Assembly (NCBI GenBank): GCA_002469765.1
Contig: DKNS01000125.1
Location: forward strand, 1-10,416
Direction: 5' to 3'
From: Flavobacteriales bacterium UBA7382
GTDB taxonomy: Bacteria; Bacteroidota; Bacteroidia; Flavobacteriales_D; Sanyastnellaceae
DNA: 10,416 nucleotides
The position numbers and the translations under genes were made by a program. Within the stretch, counting starts at the first letter, position 1, and each line of letters starts with the position of its first letter. Shown piece after piece: positions 1-6,683 of the stretch. The notes under the pieces are model-generated. The model was not told the DNA's origin, did no database searches, and saw only the letters and a list, made by a program, of their open reading frames with translations.

Positions 1-763
1 CCTCGTCACCAACGACGACGGCATCACCGCGCCGGGCATCCGGAACTTGGTGGAGTCCATCGCGGACCTCGGCGACGTGGTGGTCGTGGCGCCCAACAGC
101 CATCAGTCCGGAATGGGCCACGCGATCACGATCAGCAACATCCTGAAAATGTGGCCCCACGACTTCAGGATGAAAGGCGTTCAAGCTTTCAAGACCTCCG
201 GCACGCCGGTCGACTGCGTCAAATTGGCCATCTACAAAATCTTGGACCGCAAGCCGGACATCCTGCTGAGCGGCATCAACCACGGGAGCAACAGCTCCAT
301 CAACGTCATCTACTCAGGCACGATGAGCGCCGCGGTGGAGGGAGCTTTGGAAGGCATTCCATCGGTGGGCTTTTCACTTTGCGACTTCGCAGAAGACGCC
401 GACTTCAGGGGAGCACGTCGCGCGGTACGGACAGTCACAGAAAAGGTGCTCAAAGAAGGGACACCCAAGCGCACCTGCTTGAATGTGAACATCCCCAAAG
501 TGGGCCCAGAGGAATTGAAAGGGCTGCGCATTTGCCGTCAGGCTGCAGGACATTGGGCAGATTCGTTCGAAGAGCGGGCTGCGCCAGGTGGACGTCCGTA
601 CTACTGGATGACGGGCAACTTCACCGACGTGGACTCCGGAGAAGACACCGACGAGTGGGCCTTGCGCCATGGGTACGTCAGCGTGGTCCCTGTGCAATAC
701 GACCTCACGGCCCACCACGCCATGGCGGAGTTGAATCAATGGCACCTCGGTTTTGACAACTGA
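1..763 (+). CDS. surE: 5'/3'-nucleotidase SurE (5' end outside the window)
   Basis: SurE is a metal-dependent phosphatase that removes phosphate from nucleoside 5'- and 3'-monophosphates, and sometimes from short polyphosphates, in the cytoplasm. The frame is open from base 2, and 253 residues are visible. They begin with LVTNDDGITAPGI, the SurE N-terminal signature, so only about the first four to six residues are missing. In visible-fragment numbering, the family's metal ligands are all present: Asp5-Asp6 (TNDDG), Ser36 (NSHQSG) and Asn93 (SGINHGSN). The conserved SGTPVDCVK and YSGTMSAAVEG segments are also present. The length fits the family (about 250-260 aa) and the C-terminus is intact, ending in TGA at 761-763. 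The next gene starts inside its last codons, which suggests coupled translation. The family assignment is firm; the cellular substrate in this organism is not known. Confidence 0.96.
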   Translation, partial: LVTNDDGITAPGIRNLVESIADLGDVVVVAPNSHQSGMGHAITISNILKMWPHDFRMKGVQAFKTSGTPVDCVKLAIYKILDRKPDILLSGINHGSNSSINVIYSGTMSAAVEGALEGIPSVGFSLCDFAEDADFRGARRAVRTVTEKVLKEGTPKRTCLNVNIPKVGPEELKGLRICRQAAGHWADSFEERAAPGGRPYYWMTGNFTDVDSGEDTDEWALRHGYVSVVPVQYDLTAHHAMAELNQWHLGFDN

Positions 764-1076
764 TCGGCCCAAGTTCGACACGTTGTCTGTGGGCCTGCTT
801 GCCGGAGTGGTGGGCACAGCCCTCGGCGGCTTGCTGTTGGGACAATGGTGGGCATGGGCAAATGACACTTCCTTCCAGGACTTCTACAAAACCGTGGTCC
901 TTGGCAGCCAGATTTACCGAGACAGCATCCTGACGGCAAGCACCTTGCTGAACGTGGTCTTGTTTTGGGTGGCCAACCGCATGGGGTGGGAACGCATTGC
1001 CCAAGGCTTGCTGGGGGTGATTCTGATCACTGTGCCTTTCATCGTCTATTTCCAATCCACCGCGGGCATCCTTTGA
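753..1076 (+). CDS. Small membrane protein of unknown function between surE and lpxB
   Basis: This encodes a 107-residue protein with three apparent membrane segments: residues about 10-31 (glycine/leucine-rich, ending GQWW), about 50-72 and about 80-100. The segment linking the first two contains a soluble stretch with SFQDFYKTV. I read the start as TTG at 753, which overlaps the end of surE by 11 bp; in-frame TTG at 783 or GTG at 789 are alternatives that would trim the short polar N-terminus. The gene ends 3 bp before lpxB. From memory, many Bacteroidota genomes carry a similar small hydrophobic protein beside lpxB, with a membrane segment ending in a pattern like FIVYF near the C-terminus. 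I know no assigned function and no catalytic motif is visible. A role in the envelope or near lipid A synthesis is inferred from position alone. Confidence 0.8.
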   Translation: MTTDRPKFDTLSVGLLAGVVGTALGGLLLGQWWAWANDTSFQDFYKTVVLGSQIYRDSILTASTLLNVVLFWVANRMGWERIAQGLLGVILITVPFIVYFQSTAGIL

Positions 1077-1079
1077 AGC

Positions 1080-2219
1080 ATGGGCTGGCCTCGCCAATTG
1101 CATCGACCCGGACACTTCCACACGTTTTTCGTGGTGGGGGAAGCTTCGGGGGACATTTACGGAGCGCAGCTGATTCGCGCCCTTCAGGCTGAAGCTGAAG
1201 CCCATGGGCTGACCTTCACGTGCACGGGATGGGGCGGCGACGCCATGGCCAAGGCCGGCATGGAAGTCCTGACACATTGCAACGAAATCAACCACATGGG
1301 GTTCTGGGAAGTGTTCAAGCACCTCCCTTCCATCTTGGGCAACTTCAAACGCGCCCAACGAGACATTCAGGTCGCCAATCCTGACGTCGTGGTGACCATT
1401 GACTTCCCTGGGTTCAACATGCGCCTGGCCAAACGGCTGAGAAAAGCCCAGCATACGGCCTTTCGGTTGCAATGGGTGGCGCCTCAAGTTTGGGCTTGGA
1501 AGGCGGGGCGCGTGCACGCCCTGGCGCAGGACTTCGACGCCGTCGCCCCCATCCTGCCCTTCGAGCGAAGTGCCTTAGAAGCGGCCAAGGTGAACGTGTG
1601 GGACGAAGGACACCCCTTGCTTGACGTTGTCCAACCCTTGCCGTCAGAAGACACCCCTGCCCCTGCCCTGGTTTTGTTGCCTGGCTCAAGGGCGCAGGAA
1701 CTTGACCACCACTTGGAAGTCATGGTGGACGCCGTCCAACAAGGTGCTGTGCAAGGTCTGTGGTCGCTTCAAGATGTCGTGGTGGCTGGCGCCCCCGGCC
1801 GCGCCAAGTCCGACTACGACCTCGCCGCCTCGGCGGGCATTCAAGTGCAATTCGGACAAACCCAAACCCTGCTGCGCGGCGCCGACTTTGCCTGGGTGGC
1901 CAGCGGGACCGCAACGTTGGAAGCGGCGTTGCTAGACACGCCACACGTGGTGGTCTACAAAACGAGCCGATTGACGTACGTGCTGGCCAAGCGCTTGGCC
2001 CGGGTGGCCCACATCGGTCTCCCCAACCTGCTCGCCGGCAGGGAGATCGTGCCGGAACTCATCCAAAATCGCTTCACAGCCACCCGCTTGGTGAACGTCA
2101 CCCACCAAGGATTGTCACATCAAAAGCGCGAATTCAAGGCCTTGAGGGCAGGCCTCGGAGGCCCTGGTGCGACCCTGAGGTTGGCCAAGCGCCTGATGGC
2201 GGAATTCGAGATCGGATGA
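1080..2219 (+). CDS. lpxB: Lipid-A-disaccharide synthase LpxB
   Basis: LpxB is a family GT19 glycosyltransferase at the cytoplasmic face of the inner membrane. It joins UDP-2,3-diacylglucosamine and lipid X to form the tetra-acyl disaccharide of lipid A. The 379-residue product is close to the usual length of about 370-382. Signatures in order: GEASGD at 20-25; WGGDAM followed by HMGFWEV, which resembles Bacteroidota LpxB; a QVWAWKAGRV segment near 140; GHPLLD; LPGSRAQEL with G202-S203-R204; SGTATLEAAL from S275; YKTS with K294; and GLPNLLAGREIVPEL at 313-327. The ATG at 1080 lies 3 bp after the previous stop. It gives about 15 residues before the usual N-terminal strand, so a slightly later start cannot be excluded, although no other ATG fits. 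Its presence shows a Gram-negative outer membrane with lipid A. It converges on the next gene. Confidence 0.96.
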   Translation: MGWPRQLHRPGHFHTFFVVGEASGDIYGAQLIRALQAEAEAHGLTFTCTGWGGDAMAKAGMEVLTHCNEINHMGFWEVFKHLPSILGNFKRAQRDIQVANPDVVVTIDFPGFNMRLAKRLRKAQHTAFRLQWVAPQVWAWKAGRVHALAQDFDAVAPILPFERSALEAAKVNVWDEGHPLLDVVQPLPSEDTPAPALVLLPGSRAQELDHHLEVMVDAVQQGAVQGLWSLQDVVVAGAPGRAKSDYDLAASAGIQVQFGQTQTLLRGADFAWVASGTATLEAALLDTPHVVVYKTSRLTYVLAKRLARVAHIGLPNLLAGREIVPELIQNRFTATRLVNVTHQGLSHQKREFKALRAGLGGPGATLRLAKRLMAEFEIG

Positions 2220-2229
2220 CGGTTGACGG

Positions 2230-3798
2230 TCAAAAGCCGACCAAGGTCTGCCCCTTGGGAAGCACGACCTTCAGAACGACCTCGGCCGTCCACGGCACGT
2301 CTTTGTCCACCTGCACCCCGTCCCAACGCACTTCTCCTGTGTCCTTGTCGTAAACGCCTCCTGCGGACGGCTCGACACTCACGTCCCAGCCAGAAGACCA
2401 TGGGAGGGTCTCCACGACGCTGACGCTGGCCACGCCTGGTTCCAGGTTGTACACCTGAAGCCGCCTCACTTGATTTACCACGGTTTTCCCACTCAACCGT
2501 TTGGTGCCGCTTTCGTCGCGCAGAAGCTCACGTGAGATGCGCACAGTTTGGTCTGCGCCAAGCATCACGTTCAAGGAATCGCCCCAAGCAGGCATGTTCA
2601 ACGGCATGACGCCGAGCATCGCGCCATCCTGAAACACACGCCCCTCACCAGACAAGAATCCTGCGTCCATCCACGACTTGGTGTGGCACGACCGGAGGGC
2701 TTCTTCACCCAACGAGGCGTTGGCCAACCACGATGGCGTGGCGGGCAACACGTGGCTGTCGAGCAACACCCTGGCGTGATCTCCAGAACCTGAGACCCCC
2801 ACCCTGCCTTTCACATCATGTTGCCAATTGCTAGACTGGGGCGCCTGCATGTTCAACACATCTTCACGGGCACGGTCGTCTGAAAGTCCGCTGTTCACCC
2901 ACGCCACATTGGCCGAGTAGCCGTCGTAGGACATGGCCGATTGGCGCTTGAGTTGAGGGCGTCTTGCTTGGGACATGGCTGCGCCCAGTGGCTCTCCAGT
3001 GCGCAAGATGAGCGACACCTCTTCCCAGTTGAATCCGGTCGTTTGGACCACACGCGCAAAGCGCTCCACGTTGAGGGCATCTTTGGCCTCGTCCCACGAC
3101 ACGTCGTAACTCGACACCCATCCAGCGCGACGCGTGGCCACGTGCACACGCAAGTCTCCGCGACCTGTGCCAGCAAGAACCAGCTGCAAGGCTTGAGATG
3201 GCGCGGCGGCGCGCACTTCCAAATCTTGAAGGCTCAGATGGGCCGCATCCAGTTCCAGTTGAAGCGCCCGAATGTTGCTGACCAAGTCCACCCGCTCCAA
3301 GGCCAATTCACGGTGCTTCTGGGCCAGGTAATGGCGCATTTCCTCCACGTCGTCCACCAGCAACACTTCTCCGCCGCCGCCAATGCTGCGGTTGTATTCC
3401 AAGAACACGCGCTCCTGGTCCAGGGCCTGGAGCAAGGCCTCTTCCAGCTCGAGGGCCAATGTCCGGCCTTCCACGTCCCTGCGTGCTGCACTCAAGGAAG
3501 CTTCAAGGTTCGGCAGCACTTCAAGTTTGGACACCGAGATCAATTCAAGCTCATTGGGAAGTTCAATCTGTGCGCTGGCCACGTCGATGTCGTTGGGCAG
3601 GCCGGGCAACGTCACCCGAAGTTCTTCACCTTGCGCTCGCACCGATGTTTCAAACGACATCACCGCACCGACTTCATGGCATGTCACTGCGTCAAGCAGC
3701 CAGGTTGGTTCGCCCTGGGCCCACGACATTCCCGGACAAATCCACATCCATGCCGCACCCAAACCCCATGCGCATGAGCGCATCACCTGAAGAACCAT
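2230..3798 (-). CDS. Exported DUF4140/DUF4139 (mucoidy inhibitor A-like) protein
   Basis: This is a 522-residue secreted protein of the DUF4139 family, whose members include the 'mucoidy inhibitor A' proteins. Its biochemical role is not established. With the start at ATG 3798, residues 1-27 form a signal peptide ending SWA before QGEP, a type I cleavage site. An N-terminal DUF4140-like beta region spans about 30-95. Helical segments rich in Leu, Glu and Arg (about 98-137 and 149-195), separated by NRSIGG, look like a coiled coil. The C-terminal DUF4139 beta domain (about 223-516) carries recognisable pieces: GWVSSYDVSW, TGFNWEEVSLILRTGEPLG, GRVFQDGAMLG, LGADQTVRISREL, VVETLPWSS and GEVRWDGV. 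The frame extends to a TTG at 3825, but that start would put a charged tail before the signal peptide. ATG 3798 is preceded by AAAGG, though at a short spacing, and ATG 3783 is another option. It lies 53 bp downstream of the DUF4249 gene on the same strand and may share its transcript. Confidence 0.88.
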   Translation of the reverse strand: MVLQVMRSCAWGLGAAWMWICPGMSWAQGEPTWLLDAVTCHEVGAVMSFETSVRAQGEELRVTLPGLPNDIDVASAQIELPNELELISVSKLEVLPNLEASLSAARRDVEGRTLALELEEALLQALDQERVFLEYNRSIGGGGEVLLVDDVEEMRHYLAQKHRELALERVDLVSNIRALQLELDAAHLSLQDLEVRAAAPSQALQLVLAGTGRGDLRVHVATRRAGWVSSYDVSWDEAKDALNVERFARVVQTTGFNWEEVSLILRTGEPLGAAMSQARRPQLKRQSAMSYDGYSANVAWVNSGLSDDRAREDVLNMQAPQSSNWQHDVKGRVGVSGSGDHARVLLDSHVLPATPSWLANASLGEEALRSCHTKSWMDAGFLSGEGRVFQDGAMLGVMPLNMPAWGDSLNVMLGADQTVRISRELLRDESGTKRLSGKTVVNQVRRLQVYNLEPGVASVSVVETLPWSSGWDVSVEPSAGGVYDKDTGEVRWDGVQVDKDVPWTAEVVLKVVLPKGQTLVGF

Positions 3799-3821
3799 GC
3801 CTTTCAATTTGTGCTGAAAAT

Positions 3822-3850
3822 ACAACGTATTCTATGTGAGACTCGGCCAA
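3822..3850 (-). promoter_or_regulatory. Weak candidate promoter before the DUF4139 gene
   Basis: On the minus strand, TTG (3850-3848) is followed after 18 bp by TACGTTGT (3829-3822). This matches the Bacteroidota -33 TTG / -7 TAnnTTTG pattern at the right spacing but has two mismatches in the -7 box. It would start transcription a few bases before the chosen ATG at 3798. It may be chance; the gene could instead be read from the DUF4249 transcript. Confidence 0.2.
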
Positions 3851-3851
3851 G

Positions 3852-4814
3852 TCAGGGCGCGCACACCACTGTGTCGGTGACCCCGGAGTACGCCGCGAAC
3901 CAGCCCAGCCCGCCGTCCACAGTGGTGGATGCTGACGTCGGCAACGCGAATGGATTGCCTTGGTTCGCCACGCTGTTTTCGAAGTCACGCAGCACTTCGA
4001 ACACCTCGTAATCGATGGCCTCCATGCGCACAACCACCGTGTCTCCCACCTTCCAAAACCCTTGCTCGCCTGGGGTCTCCTCCTCCCCGGGCTGAGGAGA
4101 CCGGAACGTGGAAAACGGGAAGGTTAGCCCATCGACAAACACGTCGTCGAACACACTGCCCAGCGGATAAAAGAAATCCTCCCCCAAGTTTTCTCGCTTG
4201 GAGGACCAACGGTAGGCGTCGCCAAACCCTTCCGGATCTGTGAATTGTGTCCAAATTAGGCCAAGAGAATCGTTGGTGGAGGACTCAGGGATGTCAAACC
4301 ACGCGCTGTCCAGAGCTGGCAGAGGACGAAGGCTGGCCGAAGCGGTCAAGTCGAAGGTCTGCAGGCTGTCGGACCAAATGGCCTGAATCTCATATTGCTT
4401 GCCCACCTCCCCGTAAGTCTCGGGCGCAGAGAACCCCGTGTACACGCAAAACTCTGCGCTGGCCAACACCTCAGCATCCATGCCCAAGAACTCCGCCGCG
4501 ACATCCAAGGCCTCGGGCGGGAGGTCTCCTGTGCAGAGCACCGGCAATGGGACTGTCACCCCGTCCACCGTGCAAGTCACCTCGGCGTTCCCAACAAACA
4601 AGTCGTTCAACGACGCCAAATCCACCGGGTCAAAATACCCTTGGGTGGTGGTCAAAATCACCACCGGAGGCTCGCCCAAACGGACAGAAGCCTCCATCAC
4701 ACCCTGCGGCACCACATTTGGCAAATCCACCTCCACAAGCGTGGTGCAGCTGGCCAATCCCAAAGCGAATCCCAAAGCACATGTGGCGCGATGTTGAAGA
4801 AGGCGTTGAATCAT
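3852..4814 (-). CDS. DUF4249 family lipoprotein
   Basis: This is a 320-residue predicted lipoprotein with N-terminal basic residues, a hydrophobic stretch and a lipobox LASC whose Cys23 would be lipidated. It is expected in the periplasm or outer membrane. The body matches the Bacteroidota DUF4249 family: a VEVDLP segment soon after the lipobox, LTTTQGYFDP, VGNAEVTCTVDG, YGEVGKQYEIQAIW, DPEGFGDAYRW, VDGLTFPFSTF, GDTVVVRMEAIDYEVFEVL and the C-terminal NPFALPTSAS...GGLGWFAAYSGV. In this family the last segment typically reads glycine-rich, then 'FaaYs'. DUF4249 genes usually sit beside a TonB-dependent receptor and are thought to be its surface partner. No receptor is in this window, and the gene upstream is divergent nusB. 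Several cysteines beyond Cys23 (in VTCTV, VLCTG, EFCVY and the C-terminal VVCAP) could form disulfides. Ligand or substrate is unknown. Confidence 0.87.
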   Translation of the reverse strand: MIQRLLQHRATCALGFALGLASCTTLVEVDLPNVVPQGVMEASVRLGEPPVVILTTTQGYFDPVDLASLNDLFVGNAEVTCTVDGVTVPLPVLCTGDLPPEALDVAAEFLGMDAEVLASAEFCVYTGFSAPETYGEVGKQYEIQAIWSDSLQTFDLTASASLRPLPALDSAWFDIPESSTNDSLGLIWTQFTDPEGFGDAYRWSSKRENLGEDFFYPLGSVFDDVFVDGLTFPFSTFRSPQPGEEETPGEQGFWKVGDTVVVRMEAIDYEVFEVLRDFENSVANQGNPFALPTSASTTVDGGLGWFAAYSGVTDTVVCAP

Positions 4815-4818
4815 GCTG

Positions 4819-4826
4819 TAAAATTA
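4819..4826 (-). promoter_or_regulatory. Candidate -7 box for the DUF4249 gene
   Basis: The minus-strand sequence TAATTTTA matches the Bacteroidota -7 consensus TAnnTTTG at seven of eight positions. It ends 4 bases before the ATG at 4814, so transcription would start at or just inside the coding region, giving an almost leaderless message. No clear -33 TTG lies at the expected distance. The match could simply reflect the local AT-rich patch. Confidence 0.25.
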
Positions 4827-4846
4827 AGTGGAGATTGAAGGGTAGT

Positions 4847-4876
4847 CCTTGGGGGGTTGGTGAAAAAACCCGAAGG
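4847..4876. other. Imperfect hairpin in the nusB / DUF4249 divergent region
   Basis: CCTT (4847-4850) can pair with AAGG (4873-4876), and GGGTT (4854-4858) with AACCC (4867-4871), around an 8-base loop. An asymmetric internal loop (three G against one G) separates the two stems. There is no T-run after it on the + strand, so it is not a normal intrinsic terminator. It lies 30 bp upstream of the nusB -7 box and about 30 bp upstream of the DUF4249 start. A role as a protein-binding site is possible but not shown. Confidence 0.25.
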
Positions 4877-4905
4877 CCTCATCAATGTTCTCGAAACCAC
4901 AGCCC

Positions 4906-4913
4906 TACTTTTG
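4906..4913 (+). promoter_or_regulatory. Promoter -7 box for the nusB operon
   Basis: TACTTTTG is an exact match to the Bacteroidota sigma-ABfr -7 consensus TAnnTTTG, in the only intergenic position from which the right-hand operon could be read. Transcription would begin near 4920, about 10 bases before the nusB ATG at 4930, giving a very short leader. The -33 element is poor: TTC at 4888-4890 is the closest candidate, and its spacing is short. The site lies inside the frame extension that begins at ATG 4885, which argues that 4930 is the true start. Confidence 0.5.
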
Positions 4914-4929
4914 CGGGCAATTCACAACC

Positions 4930-5874
4930 ATGTTGAATCGACGCCACCTCAGGATCAAGATCCTGCACGTTCTTTTTGGCCACTATCAAGACGAAGACCG
5001 CGATCCAAAGCGATCACGTCAAGCCTTGGACCAAAGCACGCATAAAATGCAAGAGCTGTACCTCTTGCTGCTAGACATGATTGGGTCCATGCAAATCCTC
5101 GCCATCGAACGCATCGAGGCTGGCTACAAAAAGCAACTTCCTTCTCCTGAGGACTTGAACCCCAACACCAAGTTTGTGACAAACAAACCCTTGCGTGTGT
5201 TGGCCAACAGTGAAAACCTGCGGAGGGCTTGCGACGCACACGGCGTGGGGTGGGCCAACCGCCAAAAATTGCTGAAGGCCATCTTCAAGGCGTTGCTGGA
5301 CCACGAAGAATACACCGATTACATGGCCTCGGACGAACGTGATTTCCAAGTGGACCGAGAGAGCCTCGTGCGGATGTTCCGCAAGCACATGGTCAACTTC
5401 GACGTTTTCCAAGACATGCTGGAAGAGGAAAGCATTTTCTGGGTGGACGACCTGGACTTGGCGGCGAGCATGGCCATCAAAACCATCAAAACCATCAAAG
5501 AGGGGGATGAGGAAGTGGAATTGCTGCCCCTGTGGAGAGACGACGACGACGACAAGGCCTTCATGGAAGACCTGTTCACCCAGGCCTTGGCGCTGGGGGA
5601 AGAGAGCGAAGCGCACATCAAGGAGGGTGCGCAAAACTGGGAGCTCGAGCGCATCGCCACCACCGACCGCATCCTGATGAAGATGGCCTTGGCAGAAGCA
5701 CGGACCTTCGAGTCCATCCCACTGAAGGTGACGCTGAACGAGTACATCGAACTCAGCAAGTACTACAGCACCCCTAAGAGCCACGGATTCATCAACGGCA
5801 TCCTTGACCAGCTGTTCACCAAGCTGAAAGAGAGCGGGGCGATCAAAAAAGTCGGACGCGGCCTCATCGAATGA
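4930..5874 (+). CDS. nusB: Transcription antitermination factor NusB, long Bacteroidota form
   Basis: NusB binds boxA RNA with NusE (ribosomal protein S10) and promotes antitermination and processing of rRNA transcripts. The NusB fold is in the C-terminal third: WELERIATTDRILMKMALAEA at about 237-257, then IPLKVTLNEYIELSKYY and SHGFINGILDQL, the family's most conserved block. Before it lies an N-terminal region of about 170 residues that proteobacterial NusB (about 140 aa in total) lacks but Bacteroidota NusB proteins carry. I chose ATG 4930 because MLNRRHLRIKILHVLF is the usual Bacteroidota N-terminus. The frame extends 15 codons upstream to ATG 4885, but a promoter box lies in that stretch. 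Local oddities are a 9-bp tandem repeat encoding AIKTIKTIKEG and a run of five Asp (204-208). Its stop overlaps the next start (ATGA), so it heads an operon. Confidence 0.95.
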   Translation: MLNRRHLRIKILHVLFGHYQDEDRDPKRSRQALDQSTHKMQELYLLLLDMIGSMQILAIERIEAGYKKQLPSPEDLNPNTKFVTNKPLRVLANSENLRRACDAHGVGWANRQKLLKAIFKALLDHEEYTDYMASDERDFQVDRESLVRMFRKHMVNFDVFQDMLEEESIFWVDDLDLAASMAIKTIKTIKEGDEEVELLPLWRDDDDDKAFMEDLFTQALALGEESEAHIKEGAQNWELERIATTDRILMKMALAEARTFESIPLKVTLNEYIELSKYYSTPKSHGFINGILDQLFTKLKESGAIKKVGRGLIE

Positions 5875-6326
5875 ATTTCTTGAAAGGTGTGCTGACCTCA
5901 GTGGCCCTGGCCTGCGCTTTGGTTGGATGTGGAGAGACGGACTCCGTCGGCACCCACATGATCGTCAATCCAGCCACAGCCTCAAGTGCAACTGTTGAAG
6001 CGGAGCGCCCTTCCTTGGCGTTTTCCGACACCCTTTTGGCGTTTGGCGTCGTCAGCGAAGGCCACGTGGTGGACCACGTGTTTTCCTTCAAGAACCAAGG
6101 CCCAGGGGATGCTGTGTTGGCCGACGTAAGCACCTCGTGTGGGTGCACCGTGGCCAAAACCTGGCCCAAGTCCCCCCTCGCGCCTGGGGAGAGTGCTTCC
6201 ATCGAAGTGACGTTCAACACCCGAGACAAATCCGGACCCCAAGACAAAGTCGTGGCGGTCGTGGCCAACACCGACCCAAGCGTCACGCGGCTTCACCTTG
6301 TCGGAACTGTGGTGTCACCCCGCTGA
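5871..6326 (+). CDS. DUF1573 lipoprotein
   Basis: This is a 151-residue predicted lipoprotein: a hydrophobic N-terminus followed by lipobox LVGC with Cys20 as the lipidation site. The mature part begins with a Ser/Thr/Ala-rich linker (about 22-45). A DUF1573 immunoglobulin-like beta domain follows (about 48-147), recognisable from FGVVSEGHVVDHVFSFKNQG, the SCGCT motif at 89-93 (Cys90 and Cys92), APGESASIEVTFNT, and a C-terminal LHLVGTV. DUF1573 proteins are abundant in Bacteroidota and often follow nusB directly. Their molecular role is unknown, and the fold resembles ASH/MSP-type domains. The start codon overlaps the nusB stop by 4 bp (ATGA), giving translational coupling. The paired cysteines might form a disulfide in the periplasm, which is inference. 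Confidence 0.92.
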   Translation: MNFLKGVLTSVALACALVGCGETDSVGTHMIVNPATASSATVEAERPSLAFSDTLLAFGVVSEGHVVDHVFSFKNQGPGDAVLADVSTSCGCTVAKTWPKSPLAPGESASIEVTFNTRDKSGPQDKVVAVVANTDPSVTRLHLVGTVVSPR

Positions 6327-6340
6327 CGGGAGACGCCAAT

Positions 6341-6360
6341 TGGTGGGTACCTTTCCACCA
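6341..6360 (+). promoter_or_regulatory. Small hairpin ending on the yajC start codon
   Basis: TGGTGG (6341-6346) is perfectly complementary to CCACCA (6355-6360), with an 8-base loop, and the last base of the stem is the A of the yajC ATG. Such a stem could reduce ribosome access to yajC unless it is opened by ribosomes finishing the upstream gene. The loop overlaps TACCTTTC (6348-6355), seven of eight to the Bacteroidota -7 consensus, though no -33 element is evident. Either could be chance in a 33-bp gap. Confidence 0.25.
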
Positions 6361-6683
6361 TGAATTCACACCTTCTTCTCCAAGCCGCGGCAGGTGGCGG
6401 CGGCATGTCCACATTGTTGATGCTGGCAGGGATGTTTGCCATCATGTACCTCTTCATGATTCGCCCTCAAATGAAGCGACAAAAAGAGGCCAAGTCGTAC
6501 CGCGAAGCCGTCAAAAAAGGGGATCAAGTGGTTACCATTGGCGGGCTCCACGGCAAAGTGATTGCAGTCAGCGACAAAACAGTCGTGATCGAGCTTGAAT
6601 CGGGCAAAGCCCGCGTGGACAAGAGCGCGTTGTCCCCCACCGGTTCCGCCGAAAGCCAAGAACTGGAAGCGAAGGCCCAATGA
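6360..6683 (+). CDS. yajC: Preprotein translocase accessory subunit YajC
   Basis: YajC is a small inner-membrane protein associated with SecDF and the SecYEG translocon; it is dispensable in E. coli. The 107-residue product has the standard layout: a short glycine-rich N-terminus, one membrane helix at about 16-34 ending in IRPQMKRQKE (the family signature FxxRPQxKRxKE), then a cytoplasmic beta domain with KKGDQVVTIGGLHGKV and VVIELESGKARVDKSAL. The C-terminal tail is Glu/Ala-rich. The start at 6360 is the first ATG in frame and leaves a 33-bp gap after the DUF1573 gene. The gene ends in an ATGA overlap with the antiporter gene. The nusB, DUF1573, yajC order is common in Bacteroidota. Confidence 0.95.
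   Translation: MNSHLLLQAAAGGGGMSTLLMLAGMFAIMYLFMIRPQMKRQKEAKSYREAVKKGDQVVTIGGLHGKVIAVSDKTVVIELESGKARVDKSALSPTGSAESQELEAKAQ

Noticed and set aside
705..1517. A 270-codon minus-strand open frame across the surE-lpxB junction.
   Set aside because: It is antisense to three well-supported genes, and its sequence is low-complexity His/Gln/Pro-rich without any recognisable domain.
2243..2271. AAGGTC / GACCTT inverted repeat near the lpxB-DUF4139 junction as a terminator.
   Set aside because: It lies inside the DUF4139 coding region, has a 17-base loop and no T-run on either side.
2941..3777. A 278-codon plus-strand open frame inside the DUF4139 gene.
   Set aside because: It is the complement of a protein with a signal peptide and clear DUF4139 motifs; the His/Gln/Phe-rich translation has no domain.
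3799..3825. TTG start at 3825 for the DUF4139 protein.
   Set aside because: It would add nine charged and polar residues before a good signal peptide, while an ATG at 3798 with AAAGG just upstream is available.
4885..4929. Fifteen-codon N-terminal extension of NusB from ATG 4885.
   Set aside because: Bacteroidota NusB proteins typically begin at the MLNRRHLR segment, and the best promoter box lies within the extension.
5536..5556. The DDDDDK stretch in NusB resembles an enteropeptidase cleavage motif.
   Set aside because: It is a chance acidic run in a cytoplasmic bacterial protein with no biological link to that protease.
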